Part shown: in pieces, positions 52,255 to 63,200 of the stretch | Layout of the letters: every line of letters begins with the position of its first letter | How positions within the stretch are numbered: position 1 is the first letter of the stretch | Source of the DNA: Acidobacteriaceae bacterium | Lineage (GTDB): Bacteria; Acidobacteriota; Terriglobia; Terriglobales; Acidobacteriaceae | Length of the DNA stretch: 64,000 nt | NCBI GenBank assembly: GCA_003134435.1 | Contig: PLBE01000248.1 | Coordinates: forward strand, 1 to 64,000 | Direction: 5' to 3' | The notes under the pieces: model-generated | The model's database searches: none | What the model was told of the DNA's origin: nothing | The model's input: only the letters and a program-made list of their open reading frames with translations | Translations under genes and position numbers: made by a program

Positions 52255-52941
52255 TTGTCGCTTGATCGTATTCTCGTTTTTCTGCTTACGGAAAATTGTC
52301 TGTTCCGCGAAGCGTTGGTTCGAATCCTCAGAAAGAAGGAGGACTTGGTGGTGGTTGGCGCCAGTCCGTACTCGCCATCGGCTGTAGCGAGGGCTTCGGA
52401 GGCAAATCCACAAGTGGTCCTGTTTGATTCGGCGAGCATCGCGCTCGCCGGTCCCCGCCTGGTTTCGCGAATGCTACAGGCTGGGCGCGACCGCAAAATC
52501 GTAATGGTCGGTATGGAAGAGGACGAAGCGACGTTCTTGCAAGCGGTCAGCGAAGGAGTGGTCGGGTATGTCCTTAAAGACGCTTCCGCTATCGAACTGG
52601 TGCGCGTGATCCGCGCCGTCGCGGCGGGCGAGGCGGTTTGCCCTCCGCGCTTTTCTTTAGCCCTGTTTCAGTGCGCCGCCCGCGACGTCTGTTTTTCCCT
52701 CAAACCTCCGAAACAAAGGTTATTTGGTTTGAGTCCCAGGGAGGAGCAATTAGTCGGATTGATCCGCCTGCAACTCTCGAACAAAGAGATCGGGAGCCGT
52801 TTAAATCTATCCGAGCAAACCGTGAAAAATCATATACACCGTATCCTCGGGAAAGTGGGTGCCACGGATCGTTTGGGCATCGTCGCGCGCTGCCAGTCGG
52901 AGCGAGCCGGACTGACGAACCTGACGGCGTCGGCGATGTGA
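52255..52941 (+). CDS. NarL/FixJ-type response regulator with LuxR HTH
   Basis: A 228-residue protein with a receiver domain (about 1-125: VFLLTENCLFREALVRIL, VVLFDSASIALAGPRLVS, GYVLKDASAIELVRVIRA) and a C-terminal LuxR-type HTH (LSPREEQLVGLIRLQLSNKE, LNLSEQTVKNHIHRILGKV). It activates or represses transcription after phosphorylation by an unseen kinase. The TTG start at 52255 is supported by GGAG seven bases upstream. Its position beside the polysaccharide cluster suggests control of it. Confidence 0.85.
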   Translation: MSLDRILVFLLTENCLFREALVRILRKKEDLVVVGASPYSPSAVARASEANPQVVLFDSASIALAGPRLVSRMLQAGRDRKIVMVGMEEDEATFLQAVSEGVVGYVLKDASAIELVRVIRAVAAGEAVCPPRFSLALFQCAARDVCFSLKPPKQRLFGLSPREEQLVGLIRLQLSNKEIGSRLNLSEQTVKNHIHRILGKVGATDRLGIVARCQSERAGLTNLTASAM

Positions 52942-53118
52942 GCTGGGAAGTCTCTCTTCCCTCGGTCATGTTGTCCCGAAAGCTGCCCGCCGGAATCGAC
53001 TTTTAACTTCCAGCGCTCATGTTCCGTCAATCATGTCCGCTCAACCCTGACCCTCGACGCTGTTCCCGTAACGATGTGCAGGTCGAAAAGAATGTCACAG
53101 GTCGACATCTCGGCCACT

Positions 53119-54699
53119 CTAGTTCCAGTGATGGGAGTGCCACCAGATTTTCTGAATATCAAATTTAACGTCGCGACAGAGATACATCGGCCCATTTTCT
53201 TCGCCCATGCCAAAGCGCTCGTAGTGCTCATAAGCCTGAAATGAAGTGCAGTTCTCGCGCACGTCGTCGAGGCTCCACTGGATCACAATGAGGTTCTTGT
53301 AGACCTGTGGCGGCGGTCCCCAATACCAATGGTTCTGGTGGCGAGAGTAGGCGCGGGGCAGTCCGTATTGCGGTCCGAAAAGATTCATCGCTCCGGCTTC
53401 ACCGTAGTTGCCGGCCCAAATTCCGGTCTGGGCGCGTTCGTCAGGCGGCAACGAGTTGTAGATGGAGCCGACCTCGCGAGCCATCTCCGGCCAGCCAAAC
53501 TGGTCGGCAATCGGTTGCGGCAACAGCGACTCGTGGTGCACCTCGGCCTTTGCGGGTTTGAAGCCGATGGCGTTTTGATAGACGAGAAGGCGCTCCGGCG
53601 GCAGCATCCACGTCACCAGCGGGAGTGCTGGAAGCGCCGCCAGCACGACAACTGCGACGATCGCGGTGCGCGCCGCCATGCGCAGGAAAGGGGTGCGCTT
53701 CTCCAGTAGCCGCTCTATCGCACGGTCGATCACCACCGCTCCTCCCGCGAAAAGCATGGGATAGATCGGGAACAAGTAGTAATTCTTGCCGTGCGCCACT
53801 TCCATCAATACGAAAAAGACCACGAAGGTCAGCCCCAGCACGCGCCAGCGCCGCTCCCGCAGAAACCAGATTAGACCGGAAAGCCAGACCGGCAACAGGA
53901 TCGGGTGCATGTCCACGATTTGCTCGATTACGAACGCCATCGGGCTGAGCACGACATTCTTGCCTTCGCGCCGCACGTTAGCCAGGTCTTCGATCGTCGG
54001 AAAATGATGCCGGATTTGCCAGACGAGATTGGGCAGAAAGAGCGCCACCGCGATGGCGCCGGCGATCCAGATCCACCGCCGGGCAAACTCGCGACGATGA
54101 TCGGTCAGCAACAAGGCAACCGTAACCGCGAATCCAAAAGACAGCGTGGAATGCTTGTTCTCCAGTCCCAGCCCGGTGAGGACGCCGAACCATAGCCAGA
54201 GCCGCGAGTCTCCCGTGCGCAGGAAGCGGACGATAACCCAGATGTCGCCCATCCAGAACAGCGGCTCGAAGGCATTCATGCTGAGAAAATTGTCCATGAC
54301 CAGAAACGCCGGACCGAGCAGAATCGCAACTCCGGCCAGCAGTTGCGCGTAACGTTCGCCGCCGAGTTCGCGCGCAATCAGCATGGTGAGCGCGATTAGC
54401 CCCGCGCCCGCCAAGGCAGGGATAATGCGCAGCGCCCCGAGCGAGCCGCCCAGCAGCAGCGCGACTTTGGCGTAAACGGCGACCAGGGGCGCGGCGTCGA
54501 CGTACCCCCAGTCCAGATGGCGCGCCATATCGAGGTAATACAGTTCGTCCCGAAAGTAGCCGTAGTGCCGGACGCTGGTGAACAGGTGCAAGAGCAACTT
54601 GACGACACAGAGGGCAGCCATGACCCCGAAGGCGAAGCGTGGCAAGGGCTGGCTCGATCCGTTTTCAAGAGTAGGCGCGTGCGAGTCTGCTGAGGACAT
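53119..54699 (-). CDS. GT39/ArnT-like membrane glycosyltransferase
   Basis: A 526-residue polytopic protein with the PMT/ArnT first-loop acidic motif RDELYYLDMARHLDWGYVDA, about ten membrane helices and a periplasmic C-terminal part (PPDERAQTGIWAGNYGEAGA, CRDVKFDIQKIW). These enzymes transfer sugars from polyprenyl phosphate donors to lipids or proteins outside the cytoplasm. Donor and acceptor are unknown. No operon partner is present. Confidence 0.85.
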   Translation of the reverse strand: MSSADSHAPTLENGSSQPLPRFAFGVMAALCVVKLLLHLFTSVRHYGYFRDELYYLDMARHLDWGYVDAAPLVAVYAKVALLLGGSLGALRIIPALAGAGLIALTMLIARELGGERYAQLLAGVAILLGPAFLVMDNFLSMNAFEPLFWMGDIWVIVRFLRTGDSRLWLWFGVLTGLGLENKHSTLSFGFAVTVALLLTDHRREFARRWIWIAGAIAVALFLPNLVWQIRHHFPTIEDLANVRREGKNVVLSPMAFVIEQIVDMHPILLPVWLSGLIWFLRERRWRVLGLTFVVFFVLMEVAHGKNYYLFPIYPMLFAGGAVVIDRAIERLLEKRTPFLRMAARTAIVAVVVLAALPALPLVTWMLPPERLLVYQNAIGFKPAKAEVHHESLLPQPIADQFGWPEMAREVGSIYNSLPPDERAQTGIWAGNYGEAGAMNLFGPQYGLPRAYSRHQNHWYWGPPPQVYKNLIVIQWSLDDVRENCTSFQAYEHYERFGMGEENGPMYLCRDVKFDIQKIWWHSHHWN

Positions 54700-54903
54700 A
54701 GGGGTTTTTGTGGCAGACAGTTTTGACTGAGATCGACCCCGGTCTGCCCGCGACTAGGGTAACGTAAACCGCCTGAAAGTACTCGGTTCTTAATCGTCAG
54801 TTCAGTTTCTGCAAGCGCTTCGAGCGCAGTTCGGCGTTCCGTGATGAGAATCACAGCCGAATCACTGCGATTGGCCTATTCTTGAAGCCGGTCAGGTGGC
54901 CAC

Positions 54904-56589
54904 ATGCCGGGCTCGTCGGTCGTCGATCCGTCGGCTGTCGAAAATAGCAGGCCCCATCTCGGTCCGCAACAGTTACAAGCCGCCCTCGCAAACTTTTTGC
55001 CGCTAGGAGCCACCGCCGCCCAGCAGGTGCAGGTCATTGAAGCGAGGCTGCGAAGTGCGGCCGGTGAAGCGATGAGGAATGCCATGGCGCGATGGATCGT
55101 GGACTCCATCGTTCCAGTGGAGAGACTGGTTCCGCAGGCTTACCGGGAGTGGCGTCCGCCGGTTCGGGACGCGATGATGTTCGTAGTGTCCCACCTCTCG
55201 CCCGCTCGTCTCGCCCCTAAGCTGCTGGAGCAACTTGAGCTTCCCTTAACTACGACCGCGGAACAACGCCTCCTCCGCCTGATCGCGAAAGTGCCGGGCC
55301 TGCAAAAATTGGGACAAGTCATCGCCCGCAACCAGCATCTCCGTCCTGCTCTTAGAAACGCCCTCGCCCGCCTGGAAAATGGAATTCGCGATGTGCGCCC
55401 CGAGGACGTAGTCGCGATCATTCGCCAGCAGTTGGGAGCGCGGATCGAGAAATACTCCGTGAAGATCGCGCCCGCCATCCTCTCCGAGGCCAGCGTCAGT
55501 GCGGTCGTGCGCTTCACCTGGCTTGACCCCGTCAGCCGAAAGCGTGAACGGGGAGTTTTCAAGGTTCTCAAGCCGCACATCCCTGAATACTTCGCCGAGG
55601 ACATGGACTACCTGGCAGGGCTGGCGCAGTACTTCGCCGACCGCCAGCACAGCTACGGATTTCCCGCCCACCTGCTTCCCGATACCTTCAGGAAAGTCCG
55701 GCGCCTGTTGCGCCACGAAGTTAACTTTGTTCGCGAGCAGAGAACCCTCCTCGAAGCCTGGCCCTTGTATCGTTCCATGAAAGGCATTCGCGTGCCGCGG
55801 CTGATTCAGCCATTGTGTACGGCAAAGATTACTGCGCTCTCTGAGGAACGCGGAATCAAGGTAACGAGCGCGGCCGCCCGCCTCACCGAACCCCGTCGCC
55901 AGAAAGTTGCCGAGCAACTCATCGAAGCGCTGGTAGCGGTGCCTCTATTGTCGTCGGATAAGGATGCTATCTTCCACGGCGACCCCCATGCCGGCAACCT
56001 GCTCTATGACGATCGTACCGGCGAACTGACGATTATCGATTGGGCTCTGCGCGAACGCTTAAGCCGGGAACAGCGCCGCCACTTGGCGTTGCTGTTTCTG
56101 ATGGTGACCTTGCGCGATCCCGTGGGCGCCGTCAACGAAGTTCTATCGCTCAGTCAGCCACGCATCAGAATGGCGTCGCCGAAGGGCCGCATGGTGGCGG
56201 ACTTCGTTACCCGCTTCATCGACCAACTGCCGGCCGCCCCCAGCGGCGTGGATGCGATGCTTCTTCTGGAGCGCCTCGCCCTGAAGGGCGTGAAGTTTCC
56301 CGGACCGCTCATCATGCTGTCCAAAGTGATGTTTACGTTGGATGGAATTCTGGGCGATGTTGGCGGATCGACCAAGGGTATCGGCTTTGGCATCACCATT
56401 GCGCGCCACGTGGCCCAACACTGGCTTCGCAATCGCGGTGAGTTCCGCTCGCCCCTGCTGACCAGAGACTGGGTCACGCTCCAGTGTAGTGCACTGCTCT
56501 ATACCGGCCGTCTGTGGCTCAAGGGGGAGCAGGCAATCCTTGATCGCTTCCTGCCCGCCGCTGCGATGGCCCCCAGTGCGCCCACCTAG
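54904..56589 (+). CDS. ABC1/UbiB-family atypical kinase
   Basis: A 561-residue protein with the ABC1 kinase-like core: GVFKVLKPHIPEYFAEDMD (Lys of the nucleotide site), LRHEVNFVREQRTLLEAW (ExD/N-type helix), HGDPHAGNLLYDD (catalytic loop) and IIDWAL (metal-binding Asp). The classic KxGQ motif is partly recognisable as LGQVIARN. UbiB-like proteins support quinone or lipid synthesis, probably as ATPases. The N-terminal 170 residues and C-terminal 120 residues are divergent. Confidence 0.85.
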   Translation: MPGSSVVDPSAVENSRPHLGPQQLQAALANFLPLGATAAQQVQVIEARLRSAAGEAMRNAMARWIVDSIVPVERLVPQAYREWRPPVRDAMMFVVSHLSPARLAPKLLEQLELPLTTTAEQRLLRLIAKVPGLQKLGQVIARNQHLRPALRNALARLENGIRDVRPEDVVAIIRQQLGARIEKYSVKIAPAILSEASVSAVVRFTWLDPVSRKRERGVFKVLKPHIPEYFAEDMDYLAGLAQYFADRQHSYGFPAHLLPDTFRKVRRLLRHEVNFVREQRTLLEAWPLYRSMKGIRVPRLIQPLCTAKITALSEERGIKVTSAAARLTEPRRQKVAEQLIEALVAVPLLSSDKDAIFHGDPHAGNLLYDDRTGELTIIDWALRERLSREQRRHLALLFLMVTLRDPVGAVNEVLSLSQPRIRMASPKGRMVADFVTRFIDQLPAAPSGVDAMLLLERLALKGVKFPGPLIMLSKVMFTLDGILGDVGGSTKGIGFGITIARHVAQHWLRNRGEFRSPLLTRDWVTLQCSALLYTGRLWLKGEQAILDRFLPAAAMAPSAPT

Positions 56590-56611
56590 AGCATCCGGCA
56601 TAACTCGGGGG

Positions 56612-58297
56612 TCAGGTTTGATCGTGCTGCAGGCTCCCGTCACTGGCGGCATCATTCCAATCCGTCTTCGCCGCCGCAGGAATGTAGCTCATCGCCCGCT
56701 CCGCCAGAGCGGTAATCGTCAGACTGGGATTCACTCCCAGGTTAGCGGCTACGACCGATCCGTCGCAGATGTACATATTCTTGTAGTGGAAGACGCGGTG
56801 CCGAGAATCGACTACGCCGTGGGTGGAAGAATCGGCAATCACGCATCCTCCGATACAGTGTGCCGTGCCCGGAACATCGAACAGGATCTCCGGTATCATG
56901 CTCATCGGAAAGCCGCCGGTGAGTTGCGCATATTTCCTGGCAAACTCATTGGCCTTCGGTATGTAAGTCGGGACCTTGTCGCCTCGGCTGACCAGAAACT
57001 TCCGGAACGGCCAGAACCAGGGACGCTGCCAGCGCATCTCAATCTCTCCCTCCAGTGTCTGCATACAAAGCAGAATGACAAACTCGCGCGCCCAGCCCAC
57101 CGGCTGTAACACCCGCAATGTCTTCAACGGGTGGCGAAGCATCGACACGATCACGTTCTTGAGCCAAAGCGCAATCCGCCGCGGACCAGGGCGTCCATCC
57201 GTCAGAATGGTGGTGAGAAATCCCATCGTATCGGAGCCGCTGGGGTAACGCACCGCTTCAATGTGCGTGTGCTCGTCGATGTAGACGCCCGAGCCGATGG
57301 CGATGCCCTGCGACGTATCCTCGGAATAGCCCGGTGTCCGCGCTCCGATCAGCGATTCCGAATTAGTGCGCACATGTTTACCCACTTCGTTGCTGATCTC
57401 CGGCAATGATCCTTTTTCTTTGAGACGAAAAAGCAGTTCCATCGTGCCCAGCGAGGAAGCCGAAAAGACTACTCCTCGGCAGGTGAAGCGCCGCGGTTCG
57501 CGCCCAACAAACGCGGTCGATTGAATGGTGCTCACCTCGTAGCCGCCACCTCCGTCGGCAACGCCTCCAAGCGGTTTCACGTCCATCACCCTGGTTTCAG
57601 GAAAAACCCGCGCCCCGTGCTTTTCCGCCAGATAGAGATACCCAAGGTCGAGCGTATTCTTCGCGCCATGCCGGCAACCCATCATGCAGCCACCACAGCC
57701 GATGCAAGTAGTTCGCGCCGGTCCTTCTCCACCAAAGAACGGATCGGCAAACGTCTGATTGCCCGGCGCTCCCTCTGCTGGCTCGAAAATGCCAACCTTC
57801 GTGCAGTAGAAAGTCCCCCCCGAGCCCGCGCCTTCCGCAGCTCTTTTCAACAAGAGATCGGCGGGTCCAAGAATTCGATTCTCCGTTACTCCCAGCATGC
57901 GCGAGGCTGTGGCGTAGAACTGCGGCATTTCCCCTCTCCAATTCGCCAATCCTGTCCAGGATCCCGCTCCCCACACTTTGTCGGGAGCCGCCAGCAGCGT
58001 GCTGCCGTAGGTAATGGAACCTCCCCCTACCGCGCAACCATGAAAGATGGTCGCGTGTCTGAAAAACCGCATACTAAAGAAACCGTGCAAACCCAGGCTG
58101 GGCCGCCAGAACCAGCGCCGGATCGACCAACTGGTATGCGGAAGATTGGCGCCCGTCCAGCGCCGGCCCATTTCCATTACCGCTACTCGATAGCCCTTCT
58201 CCACCAGTCGATGCGCGGAAACGCTTCCCCCGAAGCCCGAACCGATCACGATGAAATCAAAATCGAATTGTTGGTGATGCTGTGCCATGGAGTCCAT
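56612..58297 (-). CDS. GMC-family oxidoreductase, cholesterol-oxidase-like
   Basis: A 561-residue flavoenzyme: FAD motif VIGSGFGGSVSAHRLVEKGY, HGCAVGGGSITYG, a Cys cluster CIGCGGCMMGC followed by RHGAKNTL, typical of the subgroup resembling cholesterol oxidases, and the C-terminal CDGSVVAANLGVNPSLTITA with GMC-type active-site region. It oxidises an alcohol or sterol-like hydroxyl using FAD. The ATG at 58297 overlaps the esterase stop by one base (TAATG). Confidence 0.85.
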   Translation of the reverse strand: MDSMAQHHQQFDFDFIVIGSGFGGSVSAHRLVEKGYRVAVMEMGRRWTGANLPHTSWSIRRWFWRPSLGLHGFFSMRFFRHATIFHGCAVGGGSITYGSTLLAAPDKVWGAGSWTGLANWRGEMPQFYATASRMLGVTENRILGPADLLLKRAAEGAGSGGTFYCTKVGIFEPAEGAPGNQTFADPFFGGEGPARTTCIGCGGCMMGCRHGAKNTLDLGYLYLAEKHGARVFPETRVMDVKPLGGVADGGGGYEVSTIQSTAFVGREPRRFTCRGVVFSASSLGTMELLFRLKEKGSLPEISNEVGKHVRTNSESLIGARTPGYSEDTSQGIAIGSGVYIDEHTHIEAVRYPSGSDTMGFLTTILTDGRPGPRRIALWLKNVIVSMLRHPLKTLRVLQPVGWAREFVILLCMQTLEGEIEMRWQRPWFWPFRKFLVSRGDKVPTYIPKANEFARKYAQLTGGFPMSMIPEILFDVPGTAHCIGGCVIADSSTHGVVDSRHRVFHYKNMYICDGSVVAANLGVNPSLTITALAERAMSYIPAAAKTDWNDAASDGSLQHDQT

Positions 58298-59367
58298 TAT
58301 TTTCCCGTCACGACGCCTGCCGCGTACCTCTTTCCCCGAACCCTGACATCGATTGCTTGCCCGATCTTCCACAGAGCTTCGACACTCTGCGGCGAATCGC
58401 GTCCAAACATCTGGAAATTATGGTTCATGTCGTCCCAGGTCTCGAGCACGACCGCTGCTCCCTGTTTCTGGGCGCGATCGGCAAAGGCCTGAATGCTGTT
58501 GCACAAAATCTCGACGCGCCCCGCCTGTATGTAGATCGGAGGAAGTCCCCGCAGGTCAGCCAATATCGGAGACACGAGCGGATTCCGCCGTTCGGCTGCA
58601 TCGCAGAACCAGTCCGCCCACCGCACCAGCATCCGCTTCTCAATCCAATCAAAGGCCGAGTCGCCGATGTGTTCAGGGTCGAAGTCCGTGGGCGGGGAAA
58701 GCGCAATGGCCAATGCCGGCGCTGGAAGTTTCAAATCCCGTATCGCCAGAAGCAAAGCCAGCGTCAGATTGCCGCCGGCCGAGTCGCCGGCAACGATCAG
58801 ATATTCGGGATCGGTCCCGTTCGCCAGCAACCAGCGATAGGCCTCGATCGCGTCTTCGAGCTGCGAGGGAAATTGATGTTCTGGAGCGAGACGGTAGTCG
58901 AGAGCGAATGTCCTGGACTTCGCAGCTAATGTGATCAGTGCGATGAAGTCAGCGTAGCCCTGCGGATAAAAAGAGTAGCCGCCACCATGAAGATACAAGA
59001 CGGTTACGTCGCTTTCTGTGTTCCCTGTGCCGTGGTTCTCATGGGCGTTCTTATCTTCAAACCAGCTTCCTCTGAACTTTCCCATCTCCACCGGAGTGAT
59101 GCGGACTTGCCACAAAGCGGTCGAATGGAACACGACCGAGTCCAGGTAGCGCCGCGCTTCCGCCACGCTTTCACTGCCCATGCATAAGGCAACCAGCGTT
59201 TGCCGCTGCAACACTTCCGTGGCCAGTTCTACAAACCAGTTCCAGGCCGGTAGCCGTGGACCATGCATCGCCCGGCGAGCCGAAGCTTCCACAATGCACT
59301 GGCTCAGTTCGGCGGCGCTGCGGAGTCGATAGCGCCGCGGACCTCTGAAATGGATTCGGGCAGTCAT
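58297..59367 (-). CDS. HSL-family alpha/beta hydrolase (esterase)
   Basis: A 356-residue esterase with oxyanion motif LYLHGGGYSFYPQGY, nucleophile elbow VAGDSAGGNLTLAL, an acidic residue in QAGRVEILCNS and the catalytic His in DDMNHNFQMF. The hormone-sensitive-lipase-like family hydrolyses carboxyl esters of small to medium chain length. The ATG at 59367 is chosen over the longer frame because it lies just after the PPTase stop at 59382; the 14-base gap supports one operon. Confidence 0.85.
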   Translation of the reverse strand: MTARIHFRGPRRYRLRSAAELSQCIVEASARRAMHGPRLPAWNWFVELATEVLQRQTLVALCMGSESVAEARRYLDSVVFHSTALWQVRITPVEMGKFRGSWFEDKNAHENHGTGNTESDVTVLYLHGGGYSFYPQGYADFIALITLAAKSRTFALDYRLAPEHQFPSQLEDAIEAYRWLLANGTDPEYLIVAGDSAGGNLTLALLLAIRDLKLPAPALAIALSPPTDFDPEHIGDSAFDWIEKRMLVRWADWFCDAAERRNPLVSPILADLRGLPPIYIQAGRVEILCNSIQAFADRAQKQGAAVVLETWDDMNHNFQMFGRDSPQSVEALWKIGQAIDVRVRGKRYAAGVVTGK

Positions 59368-59381
59368 GCTAACCACCAACT

Positions 59382-60209
59382 CTACGCACACAGTGAAGCT
59401 ACGTCGGGAAACTGAACAGGAATCCGCAGACGTATCGGCGGGTCGGGCGGCGGCGCTGCCACGATTGTCCGCACCATGCCGTCCGAATGTTGCCACCATC
59501 CGTGGAAGATTCTGTCTCCCGCATAGCGATCTTCTGCTAAACGATCTCCGGTAGCGCGATCCGCGGTAGATCGATCGGTCGCAGATCGATTTGCCGCCGA
59601 TCGCTCACCGGTATAACGAACTCGAAGTTCGCTCCAACCTTTAAGGTCCAACGATGCGCTGCAAGGGATTACGATTACTGTGCGGGTGTCAAGCCGGAGC
59701 CCTTCGCGCAGCGCCTTCAGCGCGCTCTCTTTCCCGCTCCACAGCAGGGCTACAAGCCGAGGCTGGTCGGCGGCGGGCGCGTGTGCAATCAGCGCCTGCT
59801 CTTCGAGCGTGAAATAGTCGGCGACAAAAGCAGCGCTCCGCGGTTCGGCCATTTCCAGATCACAACCCACCGCAACCCTGGACATGGCCACGGCGCAAGC
59901 CGCAATTCCGGCGCGGTGGCTCAGTGAAATAGTGACTGCTGCCGGTTGCTCGTCGAAAAAGACCTCGGGTGCTCCTGACGGGGCGGCGCGTATCTCTATT
60001 CTCTTCATGGTTTTCTTTAAAATTCGGGGATGGGTTGGCAGATCCATGGTAAGAGACAGCGCGCGTTTCGCCACCCAGCGTCCCAAGCGCCAGTCGTCGC
60101 GGCGTTTCGGGAAGCGCATTGCGCTCAGGCGGACGGTTTCATCGACGCCCAACCATTCGTTATCTGACGGCAGGTCCGCTTCGGTTTGTTCCAACCAATA
60201 CACATTCAT
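59382..60209 (-). CDS. 4'-phosphopantetheinyl transferase (Sfp type)
   Basis: About 275 residues (start 60209, or 60218 with three more). It has the Sfp-family elements RVAVGCDLEMAEPRS (Mg2+ site, DxE) and LLWSGKESALKALREGL (W-x-x-K-E). It installs phosphopantetheine on acyl or peptidyl carrier proteins. Residues about 200-235 are a five-residue xxxDR repeat (ANRSATDRSTADRATGD and on), encoded by a 15 bp DNA repeat, inserted near the C-terminus. GAGG lies nine bases before the ATG at 60209. Confidence 0.85.
   Translation of the reverse strand: MNVYWLEQTEADLPSDNEWLGVDETVRLSAMRFPKRRDDWRLGRWVAKRALSLTMDLPTHPRILKKTMKRIEIRAAPSGAPEVFFDEQPAAVTISLSHRAGIAACAVAMSRVAVGCDLEMAEPRSAAFVADYFTLEEQALIAHAPAADQPRLVALLWSGKESALKALREGLRLDTRTVIVIPCSASLDLKGWSELRVRYTGERSAANRSATDRSTADRATGDRLAEDRYAGDRIFHGWWQHSDGMVRTIVAAPPPDPPIRLRIPVQFPDVASLCA
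59527..59631. repeat. 15 bp tandem repeat inside the PPTase gene
   Basis: Units begin CGATC or CGAxC at 59527, 59542, 59557, 59572, 59587, 59602 and 59617, exactly 15 apart. They encode seven five-residue DR repeats on the minus strand. The GATCGATC content resembles the array at 35453-35545, which lies in another operon. Confidence 0.8.
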
Positions 60210-60248
60210 CGACGTCATCCTCGATGCGCATCCCCTGGATCACCTTGC

Positions 60249-63200
60249 TCACGCCGCCTCCGTCAGTCTCTTTGTCGACCCTGCCGATTCCAATTCCGAT
60301 TTCTCCACCTTCGCCATACCCCTCTCGATGGCATGGATGAGATAGGGGCGTAGGTTCGACGGTGGAATAATGTAGTTGAGAGCACCCACGTCCAGCGCCC
60401 GCTGCACGCTGTGCACCCGGTCAAACTCGGAGGCCATCTCGCCCAGTTTCTCGGAGTGCACGATCTTGTAAAGTTCGTTCCATTGCGCGCGCAACCTGCT
60501 CTTTTCCGCGCCATTGGCCTGGGCCATCGCCTGGTTCAGCGACTGCAGCCGCGGATCCTTCTTCGCTCTCGCTTCCACTTCGCCGGCGAAAACCACGGCT
60601 GCCGCCGGAGCGCCGCCAATCACCGAGGCATACGTTCCCTCCAGCGCCGCCACTTCGATGTTTTCATTCAGCGCCCGCGAAAACACCACATACGCACCTC
60701 CGTGGTAGCGTGAAATCACGCAAAAAACGATGGGACCCCGGAAGTTGACCACGGCCCTCCCGATCTCAGCCCCGTACTCCAGTTGCAGTCGGCGCATCGA
60801 CTCCGGCGAGCCATCGAATCCCGACAGGTTCGCCAGCACCACGACCGGCCGGTTGTTGCTCGCGGCGTTCAGCGCTCGCGCGATCTTTTTCGAAGACTGC
60901 GGGAACAGCGTTCCCGAGGTCCAGTGATCCGGTCCGTCGGCTGGGACAAATCCCAGGCGCGGCACCGGCCGGGACTCGATGCCGATCAGACAAACGGGAT
61001 ACCCGCCAAGATGCGCGTCCCACACCACAGCGGTCTCCGCCGCTCGCATGCCGGCCCAGCGCTCCAATGGAGCATGGTCTTGATCGGTAGCCGCTCTCAT
61101 CACTTTGCGAATGTCGAATGACTTCTTGCGCCCCGGGTTGGTCTTGTCCGACAGGATGTCGCCGACAAGTTCAAAGCTGTCTTCTGAGCCGCAACTCGAC
61201 TCGCCATCGCTTTTCCCGCCGTGCGGATACGTTCGCACATCCCGGTCCAGCGGATCGGCAGTCGCGGCCCGCCGCGGGAAACGCTCGCCCGGGGCCACGT
61301 AGGTGTGATCATAATGCCGCAGCAGTATGTCGCAAGCTTCGTCGATATCGTGCGCCCAGTACTGTGCCTGCCCGTTAATGCCCATGATGCGATCGTAGCC
61401 GCCGATTCCCTGATTGTCCTCGGCCGAGATGCTGCCCGAGAATTCCAGCGCCCGCTTGCCCGTCAGCACCATCGCCGCTTTTGGCGTCATGATCAGGATG
61501 CCCCGCGTATGCATCAGCATGGTGGCCTCGGCATTCCAGTAAGGCTGGGCCCCCACGTTGATCCCATTGACCACCAGGTTCACTTCACCGCCCGCTTGCG
61601 TGAACTCGATCAACCCGCGCAGCACGCGAGCAATCCAATCCATGTTTTCCACTCCGCTGTCCATGGAGATCTTGGCGCCCGCCGAGATGGGGAACCACTC
61701 CAACGGCACGCCTTTCGCCTCGGCCAGCTCCAGAGCCGCGAGAATGCGGCGGCATTCCGGTTCGGCCAACGCTCCCAGGTCCCGGCTCGGATCGCCCAGC
61801 AACAGCACCCTTGTCATCCCCTCCGGATACTTGGCGGTGAAGTTGCGAATTACGCCCACGATGATGTTGGCTTTGTTCTCGCCATAGGCGCGATCGACCG
61901 CTACCAGGCGGCCTTCCGCATCAAGATCATGCTCGACAAAATCGCCCGCCGGAAATTGCGCCGTGGTGTGTTCGGCGGGCGGCGTCAGCATCTTTAGGAT
62001 CTCGTACGGATAAACAAGCCCGCGCTGCCGCATGCGAACGACTTTCTGGTCATATTCACTCAGCGTCTTGATCGGCCGCAGTTTGTCCGCTGGCCGGAAG
62101 TTGATGAACATACCGCTGCTGCCTGGGTTCGATATGACCACCACCATATCGCGCAACTCCCCGCTCGACGGATGGGGAATCCTCACCCGCACTACGACTT
62201 GCTCCAACCCCAGGCCTTCAGTTGCCGGCCCGAGTCTGCGCACCAGGCTGCCCAATTCCTCCCGTTCAAGTTTGAGCGGAGGCCATACATGCAGCAGGAT
62301 GCGGTTCCACTGCAGCCGTTGGTAGGCTGTTCGCCGCGATTGGAACAGACGCATGCCCGCCATCGCTTCCGCCAACATGCGCTCCAGATGCGGAAGTTGC
62401 ACCACGCGCCCCGCGCCATCCCGCACCGCCGTGACGTCCCGCACCTCCGCGCACGCGAACAAACGCTCGTCTTTGGGATTGTCGCGGGCCACCGCATGCA
62501 GCAGGTAAACATCTTCCACCGACGGCAACCGCTCAATCTTGAAGTTCGCCAGTCGCCAGAGATGCAGCCGTTTGCCCATCATGGTGTGAATGCCCCGGTA
62601 GAGCTTGTCCTCTTCGTACCGAGTTGCATTCGTCTCCGCGCCCGGCCGATAGGTGAAGAACTGCGTGCCCGTCCTCCCCGGACCGTCGGCTGGGCCGGCG
62701 ATCGTGGTCACAATCCGCCGGATGGAACGCGGGAAGCCAATTTGATTGAGCAGCGTGCGCACTTCCTGTTCGGTTGCCTCCGAATCCTCAAGCCGCCTGG
62801 CATGGAAAACGTAGAAATCGATGACGATCTCGTGATCCGCCGGCACGCTTGCGATCAAGGGGAACAAACTCTTCGCGGCCTCGGAAAGCCGGGAATAGTC
62901 GGCATGAGTGGTAAAGACGTGAAGCCTCCTGCCTTCGTAATCGTACTCAGCCGATGCACAACACTGCCGGTCGTCCAATGCCTCGCAGCGAAAATTCTCC
63001 AGCTTTCGGATCCGGTAGTATCGCCAGGTCAGCGTCTCCAGCATCAATTTGCGCAGAGCCTGTTCGGCGTCCGCAAAACCTCTGGACAGCAGGCTGACCA
63101 GCGGCTGCGGGCATTCCACCAATCCGCGAAGTCGATCGTCACGGTCCGCGGCGTCCGGATGGGCAGCCAGGTAGACAAGATCATCCTCCACTTTGTCGTA

